The notes beneath the pieces were generated by a model. It searched no databases and was not told where the DNA came from. It saw only the letters and a list, made by a program, of their open reading frames with translations. Both the position numbers and the translations under genes were made by a program. From assembly GCF_003605405.2 (NCBI RefSeq), contig NZ_QYTW02000004.1, forward strand, positions 62,001-126,000: a DNA stretch of 64,000 bases. The letters run 5' to 3'. This document shows positions 25,704-37,783 of the stretch, piece by piece. Each line of letters begins with the position of its first letter. Position 1 is the stretch's first letter. Origin of the DNA: Siminovitchia terrae. Lineage in GTDB: Bacteria > Bacillota > Bacilli > Bacillales > Bacillaceae_C.

Positions 25704-28700
25704 TTGAACTTTGTTCAATTGCAAATAGCCACTGCATACAGTTTGCTGTCAAGTACGGTTTCCATTTCTGAGTTGGTTCAGGAAGCAAAAAAGAAGAATT
25801 ACTATGCTCTGTCCATCACAGATCATAATGTTTTATATGGTGTCCTGTCTTTCTATCAGACTTGCAAGGAAGCAGGGATCAAACCAATCATCGGGATGAC
25901 TGCGGATGTGGCAGCGGAAGGGCAACAAGCGTATCCATTGGTTTTATTGGCCAGAAACAATACAGGCTATACCAACCTTTTAAAAATCTCAAGTGCCATT
26001 CAAATACAGCAAGATAAAACCATTTCGTGGAAATGGCTTAGGTCTTACAGTAAAGGATTAATAGCCATTACACCAGGAATTAGGGGAGAAATTGAGCAGC
26101 TCTTGAAGGAAGGGGACCTGGAGCAGGCAAGAACAGCTACGGAGCGTTACACCTCTACGTTTGATGAAGACTCCTTTTATCTTTCATTGCAAGATCATCA
26201 AACTAATACTCCGTCTGGTTTTACTCGAATAATTGATGACTTTGCAAAGGGTCTGGGATTAAAGACGGTTGTGACGAATGATGTACGGTATTTGAAAAAA
26301 GAGGATCACTTTGCCTATATGTGTCTTGAAGCAATCCGTGAAGGAGAAAAGCTGGACATCACTGATGAAAATGTATATAAAACCGGAGAATATTATTTCA
26401 AAGGCAAGGAAGCCATGTGTGAGCTATTTTCCGAGTATACAGAAGCACTTGAAAACACCTTTCGGATTGCAGAGGAATGCAACGTCTTCATTGAAACGGA
26501 CAGACAACTGCTGCCAAAGTATCCTGTTTCCGAAAGACAGACAGCGAAAAGCATGCTTTTGGAGCAATGTGAAAAAGGATTGGAGAAAAGGGGAATAGAT
26601 AGTCACGAATACCGGAGAAGACTGAAGTATGAGCTGGAAATCATTAACCAAATGGGGTTCAATGACTATTTTCTGATTGTATGGGACTTTATGAAGTATG
26701 CGAGAGAGAACGGAATTCTGACAGGCCCAGGCCGTGGATCGGCAGCTGGATCGCTTGTCTCCTATGCGCTTGAAATTACGGATGTCGATCCAATCAAACA
26801 TGGCCTATTGTTTGAGAGGTTCTTAAACCCTGAAAGAATCACCATGCCAGATATTGATATCGATTTTCCGGACGTCCGCCGTGATCAGGTAATCGAATAT
26901 GTGGGTGAGAAATACGGAAAAATGAATGTGGCTCATATTATTACATTCGGAACTTTTGCGGCGAAGGCAGCGCTCCGTGATACAGCCCGGGTTTTTGGTT
27001 TAAGCCCGAAAGAAATCGATCGGCTTTCTAAAATGCTACCTTCGCGCCTAGGACTGACATTGGCGGGTGCTATTAAAGAATCTGGAGAATTGCGAGATAT
27101 GATTGCATCCTCTGAGCAAAACCGCCTGATGTTTGAAACGGCTTTAAAGTTGGAGGGACTTCCAAGACACACTTCCATTCATGCTGCGGGGGTAGTCATT
27201 AGCGAGGAACCTCTCGTGAACATTATCCCAATCAAAGAAGGTCCAGACGGTGTGTATGTGACACAGCTTCCTATGGAAGACCTAGAAAAAATAGGCCTCC
27301 TGAAAATGGACTTTTTGGGGTTACGGAATCTAACCCTTTTGGAGCAGGTGATCAAAAGTATTAAAATCCATACAGGAAAAACAATTAGTTTAAAGAATAT
27401 CCCGTTTGCAGATGAAAAAACATTTCAGTTGCTGCAAAAAGGTGATACGACCGGAATTTTTCAACTGGAATCTGAAGGGATGAGAAAGGTCCTAAGAGAA
27501 CTTGGTCCAACGGAGTTCGAAGACATTGTAGCAGTTAATGCACTTTTCAGACCGGGTCCGATGGAGAACATACCGGCTTATATTAAAAGAAAACATGGCA
27601 AAGAGAAGATTGAATACCCTCACCCTGATCTGAAGCCAATCTTGGATTTCACGTATGGAGTTATTGTCTATCAAGAGCAAATCATGCAAATAGCGGCGGC
27701 TCTTTCCGGCTATTCTCTGGGGGAAGCCGATCTTCTCAGAAGAGCTGTGAGCAAGAAGAAGCGTGAGGTCCTTGACCAGCAGAGGAAGCGGTTCGTTTCA
27801 GGAGCAGTTGAAAAAGGATATGACCAGAATACCGCAAATACCACATACGATTTAATTGTCCGCTTTGCGAATTATGGATTCAACCGCAGTCATGCGGTGG
27901 CATACAGTTTTATTTCATGGCAGCTTGCCTGGCTGAAGGCTCATTATCCAAAATATTTCATGGCAGCTCTCTTGACGTCTGTGATAGGCAACGAGGACAA
28001 AATTGCCCTTTATACAGCGGAAGCCAAGCAGAAAGGAATAGAAGTCCTGCCCCCGTCCATTAATAAAAGTCATTTTCCTTTTCTGGCTGAAAAGGAGGGG
28101 ATCCGCTTTAGTCTAAGGGGAATCAAAGGCCTCGGTGTTGCTGCAATGAAAGAAATTGTTCAGGCGAGGGAAGGAGGACCTTTCAAAGACCTGTTCGATT
28201 TTTGCCTTAGAGTATCTCCGAGAATCATTAATAAAAAAATACTAGAGTCACTTGTATATGCCGGCAGCTTTGATGAGTTTGGAAAAGATAGGGCTGTTTT
28301 ACTTGCAACACTTCATGTGGCTGTTGAGCATGCAGAACTGATGAGACCTTCGAGTGGTACGTCGGATCTTTTCGTCGAAGAAGAGATGTTCCAGATAAAA
28401 CCGATGTATGTAGAAGCTGAGCCGATGCAGCTTGCAGACAAGCTGGCATTTGAAAAAGAAACGACAGGCATATTTTTATCTAGTCATCCGGCAACTGCTT
28501 TTGAAGAAGGGTTCATATCAGCCGGTGCCGTCAAGCTGATTCATCTGGAACCTGGACAAAAAAATAAATCAGCAGGCATATACTTGACTGGAGTCAAAAC
28601 AATCCGTACAAAAAAGGGCGACGTCATGGCTTTTATTACAATGAGCGACCCTTCAGGGGAAATGGAAGGCGTCGTTTTTCCGGATGTTTACAAACGGAGC

Positions 28701-29057
28701 AGTGAATTGGTGAAACAGGGGGAAGTTGTACTTGTCAGTGGGAATGTTGAGGAACGTAAAGGCGCCATTCAGTTTATTGTTCAAAGAATTGTTTCAGTAG
28801 GAGAACTGAAACATAAAGTCAACAAACAAAGTAAGACGTTGTATGTGAAAATTCCGACTGACTTACAAGCACCTACTATATTAAATAAACTGCATTCCAT
28901 TTTTGAAAAATATCCGGGGCAAACAAGGATCATCCTCTATTATGAGAAAGAAAATAAAATGATAAGGCTTGGGGATAAAAAGCGCGTCGATCCTACAGAT
29001 ACATGTTTTAAAGAGATTAGCGAGCTTCTTGGAGCAGACTGTGTAAAGTTAAAATAA
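25704..29057 (+). CDS. dnaE: DNA polymerase III alpha subunit, DnaE type
   Basis: This 1117-residue replicative polymerase extends RNA primers, mainly on the lagging strand, before PolC takes over in Firmicutes. The N-terminal PHP domain has YALSITDHNVLYG. The catalytic acids are in MPDIDIDFPD (about residues 380-388), and FRPGPMENIPAYIKRKHG and the YQEQIMQIA segments are typical. A helix-hairpin-helix region and an OB-fold follow at the C-terminus. There is no exonuclease insert as in PolC. The TTG start at 25704 follows GAGGT by 8 bases and no better start exists. It precedes the malic enzyme gene as in B. subtilis. Confidence 0.97.
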   Translation: MNFVQLQIATAYSLLSSTVSISELVQEAKKKNYYALSITDHNVLYGVLSFYQTCKEAGIKPIIGMTADVAAEGQQAYPLVLLARNNTGYTNLLKISSAIQIQQDKTISWKWLRSYSKGLIAITPGIRGEIEQLLKEGDLEQARTATERYTSTFDEDSFYLSLQDHQTNTPSGFTRIIDDFAKGLGLKTVVTNDVRYLKKEDHFAYMCLEAIREGEKLDITDENVYKTGEYYFKGKEAMCELFSEYTEALENTFRIAEECNVFIETDRQLLPKYPVSERQTAKSMLLEQCEKGLEKRGIDSHEYRRRLKYELEIINQMGFNDYFLIVWDFMKYARENGILTGPGRGSAAGSLVSYALEITDVDPIKHGLLFERFLNPERITMPDIDIDFPDVRRDQVIEYVGEKYGKMNVAHIITFGTFAAKAALRDTARVFGLSPKEIDRLSKMLPSRLGLTLAGAIKESGELRDMIASSEQNRLMFETALKLEGLPRHTSIHAAGVVISEEPLVNIIPIKEGPDGVYVTQLPMEDLEKIGLLKMDFLGLRNLTLLEQVIKSIKIHTGKTISLKNIPFADEKTFQLLQKGDTTGIFQLESEGMRKVLRELGPTEFEDIVAVNALFRPGPMENIPAYIKRKHGKEKIEYPHPDLKPILDFTYGVIVYQEQIMQIAAALSGYSLGEADLLRRAVSKKKREVLDQQRKRFVSGAVEKGYDQNTANTTYDLIVRFANYGFNRSHAVAYSFISWQLAWLKAHYPKYFMAALLTSVIGNEDKIALYTAEAKQKGIEVLPPSINKSHFPFLAEKEGIRFSLRGIKGLGVAAMKEIVQAREGGPFKDLFDFCLRVSPRIINKKILESLVYAGSFDEFGKDRAVLLATLHVAVEHAELMRPSSGTSDLFVEEEMFQIKPMYVEAEPMQLADKLAFEKETTGIFLSSHPATAFEEGFISAGAVKLIHLEPGQKNKSAGIYLTGVKTIRTKKGDVMAFITMSDPSGEMEGVVFPDVYKRSSELVKQGEVVLVSGNVEERKGAIQFIVQRIVSVGELKHKVNKQSKTLYVKIPTDLQAPTILNKLHSIFEKYPGQTRIILYYEKENKMIRLGDKKRVDPTDTCFKEISELLGADCVKLK

Positions 29058-29154
29058 TTTTCTCAAATAGACGATAATATGGTATATTGTTTTATAAGCT
29101 TTTTTATTGGTGTATAAAAAACTGGGTATGGTTTGTATGAAGGAGTGAATATTG

Positions 29155-30393
29155 TTGTCATTGCGTGATGAAGCATTGCATATACACAAATTACATAAGG
29201 GGAAGCTTGAATCAAAATCAAAAATTGAAGTAAAAAATGGAAAAGATTTGAGTCTAGCATACTCCCCTGGTGTTGCTGAGCCATGTAAGGAAATTTATGA
29301 AAATCCAGGAACTGTGTATGAATATACAATGAAAGGCAACATGGTTGCTGTCGTTTCTGACGGAACAGCAGTATTGGGACTGGGAAATATCGGCCCTGAG
29401 GCAGCTTTGCCAGTCATGGAAGGTAAAGCAGTATTGTTTAAGAGCTTTGCTGGTGTGGATGCTTTTCCAATCTGTCTAGATACAACAAATGTAGATGATA
29501 TTGTCCAAACAGTTAAACTGCTTGAACCGACATTCGGGGGAGTGAATCTCGAGGATATAGCGGCTCCAAACTGTTTTGAAATCGAAAATAGATTAAAAAA
29601 AGAATTAAGCATTCCTGTTTTTCATGATGACCAACATGGTACGGCCATTGTTACAGTAGCTGGTCTTGTGAACGCATTGAAAATTACAGGAAGAAGAATG
29701 TCTGAAATAAAAGTGGTGGCGAACGGAGCCGGTGCAGCGGGAATTGCGATTATCAAGCTGCTCCATAGCTATGGTGTTCGTGATATCATCATGTGTGATT
29801 CCAGAGGGGCTATCTATGAAGGCCGTGAAGAAGGAATGAATGAAGTAAAGACTGAAGTGGCCAAATTCACCAACCGCGATCGACTTGACGGTGATTTGTC
29901 CTATGTCATCCAGGATGCGGACGTCTTTATCGGAGTATCCGTAGCTGGTGCATTGACAGAGGAAATGGTTGCTTCCATGAAAAAAGATCCGATTATTTTT
30001 GCTATGGCCAATCCTGATCCGGAAATTATGCCTGAAGTGGCCAAGGCAGCTGGTGCGAAAGTAGTTGGGACAGGAAGATCTGACTTTCCGAACCAGGTCA
30101 ACAACGTATTGGCATTCCCTGGACTCTTTCGTGGAGCACTTGACGTGCAGGCTACGAAGATCAACGAGAGAATGAAACAGGCAGCAGTAGAGGCTATAGC
30201 CAGCTTGGTTTCGGAAGACGAACTTTCTCCTGATTTTGTCATTCCGGGACCATTTGACCCGAGGGTTGCCCCTTATGTGGCTGCTGCTGTTGCCAAAGCT
30301 GCCATGGAGTCCGGAGTAGCACGTATAAAAGTGGACCCAGAAAAGGTCAAGGAAAAGACCATGCAGCTGGCTGTTATTGGCAAAGATAAATAA
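29155..30393 (+). CDS. ytsJ: NAD(P)-dependent malic enzyme (YtsJ type)
   Basis: This 412-residue enzyme decarboxylates malate to pyruvate; the B. subtilis counterpart YtsJ is the main NADP-linked form. It has the malic enzyme core motifs SLAYSPGVAEPC, the metal-binding FEIENRLKKELSIPVFHDDQHGTAIV and the nucleotide-binding VVANGAGAAGIAI. Two tandem TTG codons (29152 and 29155) follow AAGGAG; the second gives the conserved MSLRDEAL start and a 9-base spacing. The neighbours dnaE and accDA fit the conserved order. Confidence 0.95.
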   Translation: MSLRDEALHIHKLHKGKLESKSKIEVKNGKDLSLAYSPGVAEPCKEIYENPGTVYEYTMKGNMVAVVSDGTAVLGLGNIGPEAALPVMEGKAVLFKSFAGVDAFPICLDTTNVDDIVQTVKLLEPTFGGVNLEDIAAPNCFEIENRLKKELSIPVFHDDQHGTAIVTVAGLVNALKITGRRMSEIKVVANGAGAAGIAIIKLLHSYGVRDIIMCDSRGAIYEGREEGMNEVKTEVAKFTNRDRLDGDLSYVIQDADVFIGVSVAGALTEEMVASMKKDPIIFAMANPDPEIMPEVAKAAGAKVVGTGRSDFPNQVNNVLAFPGLFRGALDVQATKINERMKQAAVEAIASLVSEDELSPDFVIPGPFDPRVAPYVAAAVAKAAMESGVARIKVDPEKVKEKTMQLAVIGKDK

Positions 30394-30398
30394 TAAAT

Positions 30399-30439
30399 AT
30401 AGGAAAGGCCGTGCCGATTTGAAGGCCGGTCTTTCCTAT
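30399..30439 (+). other. Strong hairpin without T tract after ytsJ
   Basis: ATAGGAAAGGCCG and CGGTCTTTCCTAT (one mismatch) form a long stem. No T run follows, so this is more likely an RNA-stabilising or processing hairpin than an intrinsic terminator. Confidence 0.5.
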
Positions 30440-30660
30440 GCGTGTTCAAGCCTTGGATAAATAAAATGAAAGGGCAGGAAAAATGCCCGATTCAGACGAC
30501 CAGATTGTTACAGAACCGTTGATGCTACATCAAGTGTCGCCTAGCTCGCAAGAATAGAGCCGTTTCTCTAATCGTATGTGTATGTTTATGAGGGAGGCTG
30601 CTTGTCTTGCCGAGGTCTATCAAGGCGTTGCACTTTTCTGATTTGAAAGGAGGGCCTGCT

Positions 30661-31545
30661 GTGCTGAAAGATTTTTTTTCAAAGCAAAAGAATGCAAAGC
30701 CAAAGAAAAGGAAGTACGCAACCATTCCTTCTGAATCTGCCAAGCAGGATGTTCCCGAAGGAATTATGTCGAAATGTCCGGAATGTAAGAAGATTATGTA
30801 TACGAAAGAACTTCAGAAGAATAACAAGGTGTGCCTCAATTGCGGCCATCATTACAAAATGACGGCTCATGAAAGGGTCGAAAGCCTGTTTGATGAGGGT
30901 TCCTTTGTACCCTTTGATGAAAAAATAGCAACAGAAAATCCACTCGGGTTTCCGAATTATTTAGAGAAATTGGAACAAGATAGGAAAAAATCCAATTTGG
31001 ACGAAGCGGTCCTTACAGGATCAGGTACTATCAATCAAATAGAAGTGATTACAGCGATCATGGATTCGCATTTCCGCATGGGGAGTATGGGTTCGGTTGT
31101 AGGCGAAAAAATTGCGAGAGCCATTGAAGCTGCAGCCGAAAAACGAGTGCCATTCATTATTTTTACCGCTTCAGGCGGTGCCAGGATGCAAGAGGGATTA
31201 TTATCTTTAATGCAGATGGGCAAAACGAGTGCGGCACTTAAAATGTTCAGTGATCAAGGCGGTTTAATTATTTCTATCATGACTCATCCTACGACAGGAG
31301 GGGTTTCAGCAAGCTTCGCTTCGCTTGGCGACTTTAATTTTGCGGAACCAGGGGCTTTGATCGGTTTTGCCGGTCGGCGTGTTATTGAGCAGACCATAAG
31401 GGAAGAACTTCCTGATGATTTCCAGACGGCTGAATTCCTATTGAATCATGGTCAGCTTGATGCAGTCATCCCGCGTTCTGAAATGAAGGAAAAGCTGACG
31501 ACAGTGCTTGAAATTCATCAACAAGTAGGTGAAATTGCATGGTGA
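30661..31545 (+). CDS. accD: Acetyl-CoA carboxylase, carboxyltransferase beta subunit
   Basis: AccD and AccA transfer carboxyl from biotin to acetyl-CoA, giving malonyl-CoA for fatty acid synthesis. The 294-residue protein has the N-terminal zinc ribbon (CPECKK and CLNCGHH) and the crotonase-like core with [20 protein letters not shown] 30661 lies 6 bases after AAAGGAGGG and starts the conserved LKDFFSK; the longer frame from 30607 includes this ribosome site and is rejected. accA overlaps the end of the gene. Confidence 0.96.
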   Translation: MLKDFFSKQKNAKPKKRKYATIPSESAKQDVPEGIMSKCPECKKIMYTKELQKNNKVCLNCGHHYKMTAHERVESLFDEGSFVPFDEKIATENPLGFPNYLEKLEQDRKKSNLDEAVLTGSGTINQIEVITAIMDSHFRMGSMGSVVGEKIARAIEAAAEKRVPFIIFTASGGARMQEGLLSLMQMGKTSAALKMFSDQGGLIISIMTHPTTGGVSASFASLGDFNFAEPGALIGFAGRRVIEQTIREELPDDFQTAEFLLNHGQLDAVIPRSEMKEKLTTVLEIHQQVGEIAW

Positions 31546-32519
31546 ACGAGCTGGAATTTGAAAGACCCGTGCTTGAACTGCGAGAAAAAATAGCGGAATT
31601 GAGAGAGATCACGAAAAACTCGGATGTGGATTTGTCAGATGAAATCGACAAATTGGAATCCCGGTTGGAAATGCTTGAAAAAGAAATATATGAAAATATG
31701 CGTCCTTGGGACCGCGTGCAGTTTGCCCGTCATCCCAAAAGGCCAACAACGCTTGATTATGTTGAGCATTTATTTACTGATTTTCTGGAGCTTCATGGAG
31801 ACAGGCTGTATGGTGATGATCATGCCCTTGTAGGAGGAATTGCCAAATACAGAGGTCTTCCAGTGACTGTGATTGGCCACCAGCGGGGAAGGGACACTAA
31901 GGAAAATATTCGCCGGAATTTTGGGATGCCGCATCCGGAAGGCTATCGTAAGGCCTTACGTTTGATGAAACAGGCTGAAAAATTTCGCAGACCTGTTATT
32001 TGCTTCATCGATACAAAAGGAGCATATCCGGGAAAATCAGCAGAAGAACGGGGACAGAGTGAAGCCATCGCACGCAATCTTTTTGAAATGGCTGGCTTGA
32101 AGGTGCCGATTATTTGTATCGTCACTGGAGAGGGAGGAAGTGGAGGAGCTTTGGGTCTTGGAATCGGAGATCGGATCTATATGCTGGAAAACTCTACGTA
32201 TTCGGTAATTACCCCTGAAGGGGCGGCAAGTATTTTATGGAAAGATGCCTCCTTGGCGAAGCAGGCGGCAGAAGCAATGAAAATCACTGCGCCTGATCTG
32301 AAGGATCTCGGGATCATTGATGAAATCATTTCTGAGGTAAGAGGTGGGGCCCACAGAGATATTCAAAAGCAGGCGGCAGAAATTGACAAAGTCCTGAAAA
32401 AAGCTTTGAAGGAGCTTATTCATCAAGACTCCGATACCCTTATAAAAGATCGTTACGAGAAATTTAAAAAGATGGGTAAATATGCGGAACAAAAAGAATA
32501 TGAAAATGTTCAAAACTAA
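31539..32519 (+). CDS. accA: Acetyl-CoA carboxylase, carboxyltransferase alpha subunit
   Basis: This is the partner of AccD, 326 residues long. It shows the typical [52 protein letters not shown] and [12 protein letters not shown] segments. ATG 31539 lies inside the last codons of accD, with AGGTG 7 bases upstream; the overlap points to coupled translation and a one-to-one complex. A clean terminator follows. Confidence 0.96.
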   Translation: MVNELEFERPVLELREKIAELREITKNSDVDLSDEIDKLESRLEMLEKEIYENMRPWDRVQFARHPKRPTTLDYVEHLFTDFLELHGDRLYGDDHALVGGIAKYRGLPVTVIGHQRGRDTKENIRRNFGMPHPEGYRKALRLMKQAEKFRRPVICFIDTKGAYPGKSAEERGQSEAIARNLFEMAGLKVPIICIVTGEGGSGGALGLGIGDRIYMLENSTYSVITPEGAASILWKDASLAKQAAEAMKITAPDLKDLGIIDEIISEVRGGAHRDIQKQAAEIDKVLKKALKELIHQDSDTLIKDRYEKFKKMGKYAEQKEYENVQN

Positions 32520-32546
32520 GGAATGTCCATTGGACATTCTTTTTTT
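32519..32546 (+). terminator. Intrinsic terminator of accDA
   Basis: GAATGTCCA and TGGACATTC form a tight perfect stem followed by seven T. Confidence 0.92.
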
Positions 32547-34163
<1,617 letters not shown>

Positions 34164-34189
34164 ATGACTTTCCAATAGGAGGATTATTG

Positions 34190-35950
34190 ATGAAAAAAAC
34201 AAAAATAGTCTGTACGATCGGACCGGCAAGTGAAAGCCCAGAGCTAATTCAACAATTGATAGAGGAAGGAATGAATGTCGCCAGACTGAACTTTTCCCAT
34301 GGGACCCAGGATGAGCATCGTGAGCGAATCACCAATATCCGTAAAGCTGCTGAAAAAGCTGGAAGTGAAATTGGAATCCTGCTTGATACAAAAGGTCCTG
34401 AAATTAGAACGCACGATATGGAAAATGGAGCGATTGAGCTGGAAACTGGTCAAATACTTTCTGTTTCCATGGAAGAGGTATTAGGTACGAATGAAAAAAT
34501 ATCCGTTACTTATGATGGTTTGATCAATGATGTTCATGTCGGTTCCAAAATTTTACTAGATGATGGATTAATCGAGCTTGAAGTGATCGACTTGAAAAAA
34601 GAATACAATGAAATAATAACGAAAGTTCTGAACAACGGAACTTTAAAAAATAAAAAAGGAGTAAACGTCCCTGGGGTTTCCGTCAACCTACCTGGAATTA
34701 CCGAAAAAGATGCAAAGGATATCCTTTTTGGAGTAGAGCAAGGCGTTGATTTCATCGCGGCTTCATTTGTAAGGAGGGCCTCTGATGTGCTCGAAATTCG
34801 ACAGCTGCTGGAAACAAATGATGCTGCTCATATGTATATCATTCCAAAAATCGAAAACCAGGAAGGCGTCGACAACATTGATGAAATATTAGAGGTATCG
34901 GACGGCCTGATGGTCGCTAGAGGCGACTTGGGAGTGGAAATTCCGGCTGAATCGGTTCCTATGGTCCAAAAAAGGCTGATTAAAAAATGTAACGAGGCTG
35001 GTAAACCGGTTATCACGGCTACCCAAATGCTCGACTCCATGCAGCGAAATCCAAGGCCGACAAGAGCGGAAGCAAGCGATGTTGCGAATGCCATCTTTGA
35101 TGGTTCAGATGCAGTCATGCTCTCTGGAGAAACCGCGGCGGGAGCCTACCCAGTGGAAGCCGTCCGAACCATGAACAATATTGCCCTTGAGGCAGAAAAA
35201 GCACTGAACCACAAAGAGATCCTTTCTCAGGTAAGCAAGTATAATGGACACAACATGATGGACGCCATTTGCCAATCAGTAGCTCACACTGCAATCAATC
35301 TTGGTGTAAATGCCATTGTGGCACCAACAGAAAGCGGACATACAGCAAGGATGATTTCGAAGTATCGCCCAAAAGCGCCGATTGTTGCTGTAACATCCAG
35401 TGTTGGAGTGACCAGACTCCTGACATTGGTTTGGGGAGTATCTCCCCAAGTTGGTGAGAAGGTGACAACAACAGATGAAATGCTTGATCTTGCAGTCACT
35501 GAGAGTCTTAACACTGGTATAGTAAAGCATGGAGACCTCATCATTATCACAGCAGGGGTTCCAGTTGGGGAAGCGGGGACAACAAACTTGATGAAAGTGC
35601 ATGTTGTTGGAGACGTCTTGGCAAAAGGGCAAGGAATTGGAAGAAAGTCCGCCTATGGAAAAGTAGTCATTGTTAAAAATGCCAGCGAAGCCTTGGAAAA
35701 AGTAGAAAAAGGCGACATTATGGTTGTCATTGGAACAGACAAGGAAATGGTTCCCGCTCTTGAAAAATGTTCGGCTCTTGTTGCGGAAGAAGGCGGGCTG
35801 ACCAGCCATGCGGCTGTAGTCGGAATCAATCTTGGGGTTCCAGTCATAGTTGGAGTGGACAATGCAACGAGCATTTTCCATGATGGGCAGGAAATAACCG
35901 TCGATGGTACCCGCGGAGTAGTGTACAATGGTCATGCGAGTGTTCTATGA
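34190..35950 (+). CDS. pyk: Pyruvate kinase with C-terminal PEP-utiliser-like domain
   Basis: This enzyme converts phosphoenolpyruvate and ADP to pyruvate and ATP. It has the usual core, with [40 protein letters not shown] and the signature ATQMLDSM. At 586 residues it is about 110 longer than typical bacterial enzymes, and the extra C-terminal part has the [11 protein letters not shown] segment (near residue 535) of PEP-utilising enzymes, as known in Bacillus and Geobacillus. ATG 34190 lies 7 bases after AGGAGG. Confidence 0.97.
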   Translation: MKKTKIVCTIGPASESPELIQQLIEEGMNVARLNFSHGTQDEHRERITNIRKAAEKAGSEIGILLDTKGPEIRTHDMENGAIELETGQILSVSMEEVLGTNEKISVTYDGLINDVHVGSKILLDDGLIELEVIDLKKEYNEIITKVLNNGTLKNKKGVNVPGVSVNLPGITEKDAKDILFGVEQGVDFIAASFVRRASDVLEIRQLLETNDAAHMYIIPKIENQEGVDNIDEILEVSDGLMVARGDLGVEIPAESVPMVQKRLIKKCNEAGKPVITATQMLDSMQRNPRPTRAEASDVANAIFDGSDAVMLSGETAAGAYPVEAVRTMNNIALEAEKALNHKEILSQVSKYNGHNMMDAICQSVAHTAINLGVNAIVAPTESGHTARMISKYRPKAPIVAVTSSVGVTRLLTLVWGVSPQVGEKVTTTDEMLDLAVTESLNTGIVKHGDLIIITAGVPVGEAGTTNLMKVHVVGDVLAKGQGIGRKSAYGKVVIVKNASEALEKVEKGDIMVVIGTDKEMVPALEKCSALVAEEGGLTSHAAVVGINLGVPVIVGVDNATSIFHDGQEITVDGTRGVVYNGHASVL

Positions 35951-35957
35951 GGACTTG

Positions 35958-35966
35958 TGATATAAT
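35958..35966 (+). promoter_or_regulatory. Extended -10 promoter before fxsA
   Basis: TGATATAAT combines the TG extension with a perfect -10. No good -35 is visible. fxsA begins about 30 bases downstream. Confidence 0.5.
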
Positions 35967-35997
35967 AGAGTAAAGACCATTAGGGAAGTGACAAAAT

Positions 35998-36384
35998 TTG
36001 AGATTTTTACTTTTCCTGTTCATTGTCGTCCCGGCTTTGGAAATTGGTCTGTTCATTTTGGCAGGCAAAACCATAGGCGGCTTCACAACGATTGCTCTTA
36101 TTATTGCAACTGGGATTCTCGGTGCTTTTTTTGCAAAACAGCAGGGCATGGGAGTGCTAAGAAAAATGCAAGAGCAAATGAGATCCGGATATCCACCCGG
36201 AGAGGCGCTTATCGAGGGTGTTTGTGTTTTGTTTGGGGGCCTGCTTCTATTGATACCGGGTTTCATTACAGACCTCACAGGGCTGTTGCTGATCCTTCCA
36301 CCTACGAGAAGAATGATCCAGCCTGTTCTCTTGAAAATCTTTAAGAGATGGTTTTCAAGAAAGCAGATTTATATATATCGGTAA
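35998..36384 (+). CDS. fxsA: FxsA family membrane protein
   Basis: This 128-residue membrane protein has three hydrophobic segments and belongs to the FxsA family. E. coli FxsA affects phage exclusion by F plasmids, but its role in Bacillus is unknown. The conserved ALEIGLFILAGKTIGG and GALLIEGVCVLFGGLLLLIPGF-like (here EALIEGVCVLFGG) segments are visible. The TTG start at 35998 follows AGGGAAGTG. It lies between pyk and ytvI as in other bacilli and ends at a terminator. Confidence 0.88.
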   Translation: MRFLLFLFIVVPALEIGLFILAGKTIGGFTTIALIIATGILGAFFAKQQGMGVLRKMQEQMRSGYPPGEALIEGVCVLFGGLLLLIPGFITDLTGLLLILPPTRRMIQPVLLKIFKRWFSRKQIYIYR

Positions 36385-36409
36385 AAAAAGAGCGGAAGCT
36401 CTTTTTTTC
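36383..36409 (+). terminator. Intrinsic terminator of fxsA
   Basis: AAAAAAGAGC and GCTCTTTTTTT surround a GGAA loop. Confidence 0.92.
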
Positions 36410-36514
36410 GTGACAGAGCAGATTTGGAAAAATGAAGATTATGTCGACTATCAGGGGAAGAAAACAACGGTCGTGATGCTGGAAGGGTTCCTTCACCATG
36501 GAAAATTTCCTTGA
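36410..36514 (+). pseudogene. Short protein-like open frame, possible gene remnant
   Basis: A frame of 34 codons starting at GTG 36410 reads VTEQIWKNEDYVDYQGKK and ends in LEGFLHHGKFP before TGA. The composition looks protein-like, with alternating hydrophobic and charged residues, but no ribosome binding site exists and it starts right at the fxsA terminator. It could be the end of a decayed gene. I do not recognise the family, and chance coding is a real possibility. Confidence 0.25.
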
Positions 36515-36521
36515 AATAAAT

Positions 36522-36562
36522 GAGCCGGCAACTCTCGCAAAGGACGAACGCTGCTGGCTCCT
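36522..36562 (-). terminator. Hairpin downstream of ytvI
   Basis: On the minus strand GAGCCAGCA pairs with TGCCGGCTC (one mismatch) about 20 bases apart. The tail is AT-rich rather than a T run, so termination efficiency is uncertain. Confidence 0.4.
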
Positions 36563-36569
36563 AGAATTT

Positions 36570-37697
36570 TTATTTCATGATTTTCGGTGGGGGGCCTTTA
36601 ATATAAGCCCAAATGTCCCGAAAAACATTCGCCTTATGAAGAGTAGTGAGCAGAACCAATGTCACAGGGCCCAAAATAAGCCCGAGAAACCCTACCAGTT
36701 TAAAGCCCACAAATAAGGAAATGAGTGTTCCTAAAGGAGACAAGCCAATATTGGAAGAGAGGATTTTCGGTTCCATCAATTGGCGTTGGACAATCACAAC
36801 TGTATATAGAATTCCGAGCCCGATAGCAAGACCAATATTGCCTGTCACTGCTTCATAGATAATCCACGGCACAAATACTGTCCCGGTCCCTAAATATGGA
36901 AGCAAATCGAGCAAGCCCAAAATAAGTGCTATGGTGATAGCGTAATTGATACGTAGAATCAACAGGCCGACTAAAACGATGACAAGAGTGATGGAAATCA
37001 GTGTGATCTGTGCTTTGACAAAGCCGACAAGGGCTTTTTTCAAATCAGCAAACACTCTTATGCCACTGCTTTTCACTTTATTCGGAAGAAGGCGGCTGGT
37101 AAGGACGGACAGCCGTTCCCAATCCTTGCTGATGAAGAAAGTAGCCAATAAGGAAAAAATGATCACGGTGGCGGCGTTTGGAATCCATGACACAAGGCCA
37201 GGTAATTTAAGGAAAAAGTTTTGTAGGAAAGCCGTCACGCTTTCTGTAATTCGTCCGCTTGTCTCGTCAATGCTGTTCATGATCGTATCCCTTTGACCGC
37301 TGTCCAGGCTTTGGAACATGCCTGCCAGTTTGTTATAAAAAGGGATCACTTGGTTTGCAAACATCTTCTCTAAATATTTGATCAGAGTGGCGACATGTTC
37401 AGGGACGACTGTTGCAAGATAGGAAGCACCAGCGACAATCTCGGCTATCAAAAGTGTGATTAGCCCGGTAAAAATCCCAATCAAAACGATTAATGTGGTC
37501 AAAACAGCTAAGGTACGGGGGAATTTCCATTTTCTTTCTAAAATCCCCACTACGGGATTGATGGCCGTGGCAATAATTAGAGCTATGATAAATGGGTAAA
37601 TAACTTTTGAAGCATAGTATATGGATAGGAGGGACGCAGCCGCAACGATAATGACAATAAAAAAGCGGACAACCCTATCTGCATTTTCACGATTCAA
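36570..37697 (-). CDS. ytvI: AI-2E family transporter YtvI
   Basis: This 375-residue polytopic membrane protein of the AI-2E/PerM (UPF0118) family is probably a small-molecule or ion exporter; substrates are uncertain. Hydrophobic pairs lie at both ends around a long soluble loop, and the conserved LPYLGTGTVFVPW motif is near the C-terminal third. TTG 37697 lies 9 bases after AAGGTGG and begins MNRENADRVVRFF. It diverges from ytwI. Confidence 0.9.
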   Translation of the reverse strand: MNRENADRVVRFFIVIIVAAASLLSIYYASKVIYPFIIALIIATAINPVVGILERKWKFPRTLAVLTTLIVLIGIFTGLITLLIAEIVAGASYLATVVPEHVATLIKYLEKMFANQVIPFYNKLAGMFQSLDSGQRDTIMNSIDETSGRITESVTAFLQNFFLKLPGLVSWIPNAATVIIFSLLATFFISKDWERLSVLTSRLLPNKVKSSGIRVFADLKKALVGFVKAQITLISITLVIVLVGLLILRINYAITIALILGLLDLLPYLGTGTVFVPWIIYEAVTGNIGLAIGLGILYTVVIVQRQLMEPKILSSNIGLSPLGTLISLFVGFKLVGFLGLILGPVTLVLLTTLHKANVFRDIWAYIKGPPPKIMK

Positions 37698-37783
37698 AGG
37701 AAGCACCCACCTTATCAATCTATTTACATACTATGATACCATGATAAGGTAAAAAACTGTACGAATTTGGAAGGATGAGCTCT

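Noticed and set aside
35276-35935. Minus-strand frame of 219 codons opposite pyk
   Set aside because: It is the antisense shadow of pyruvate kinase with a composition unlike a real protein.
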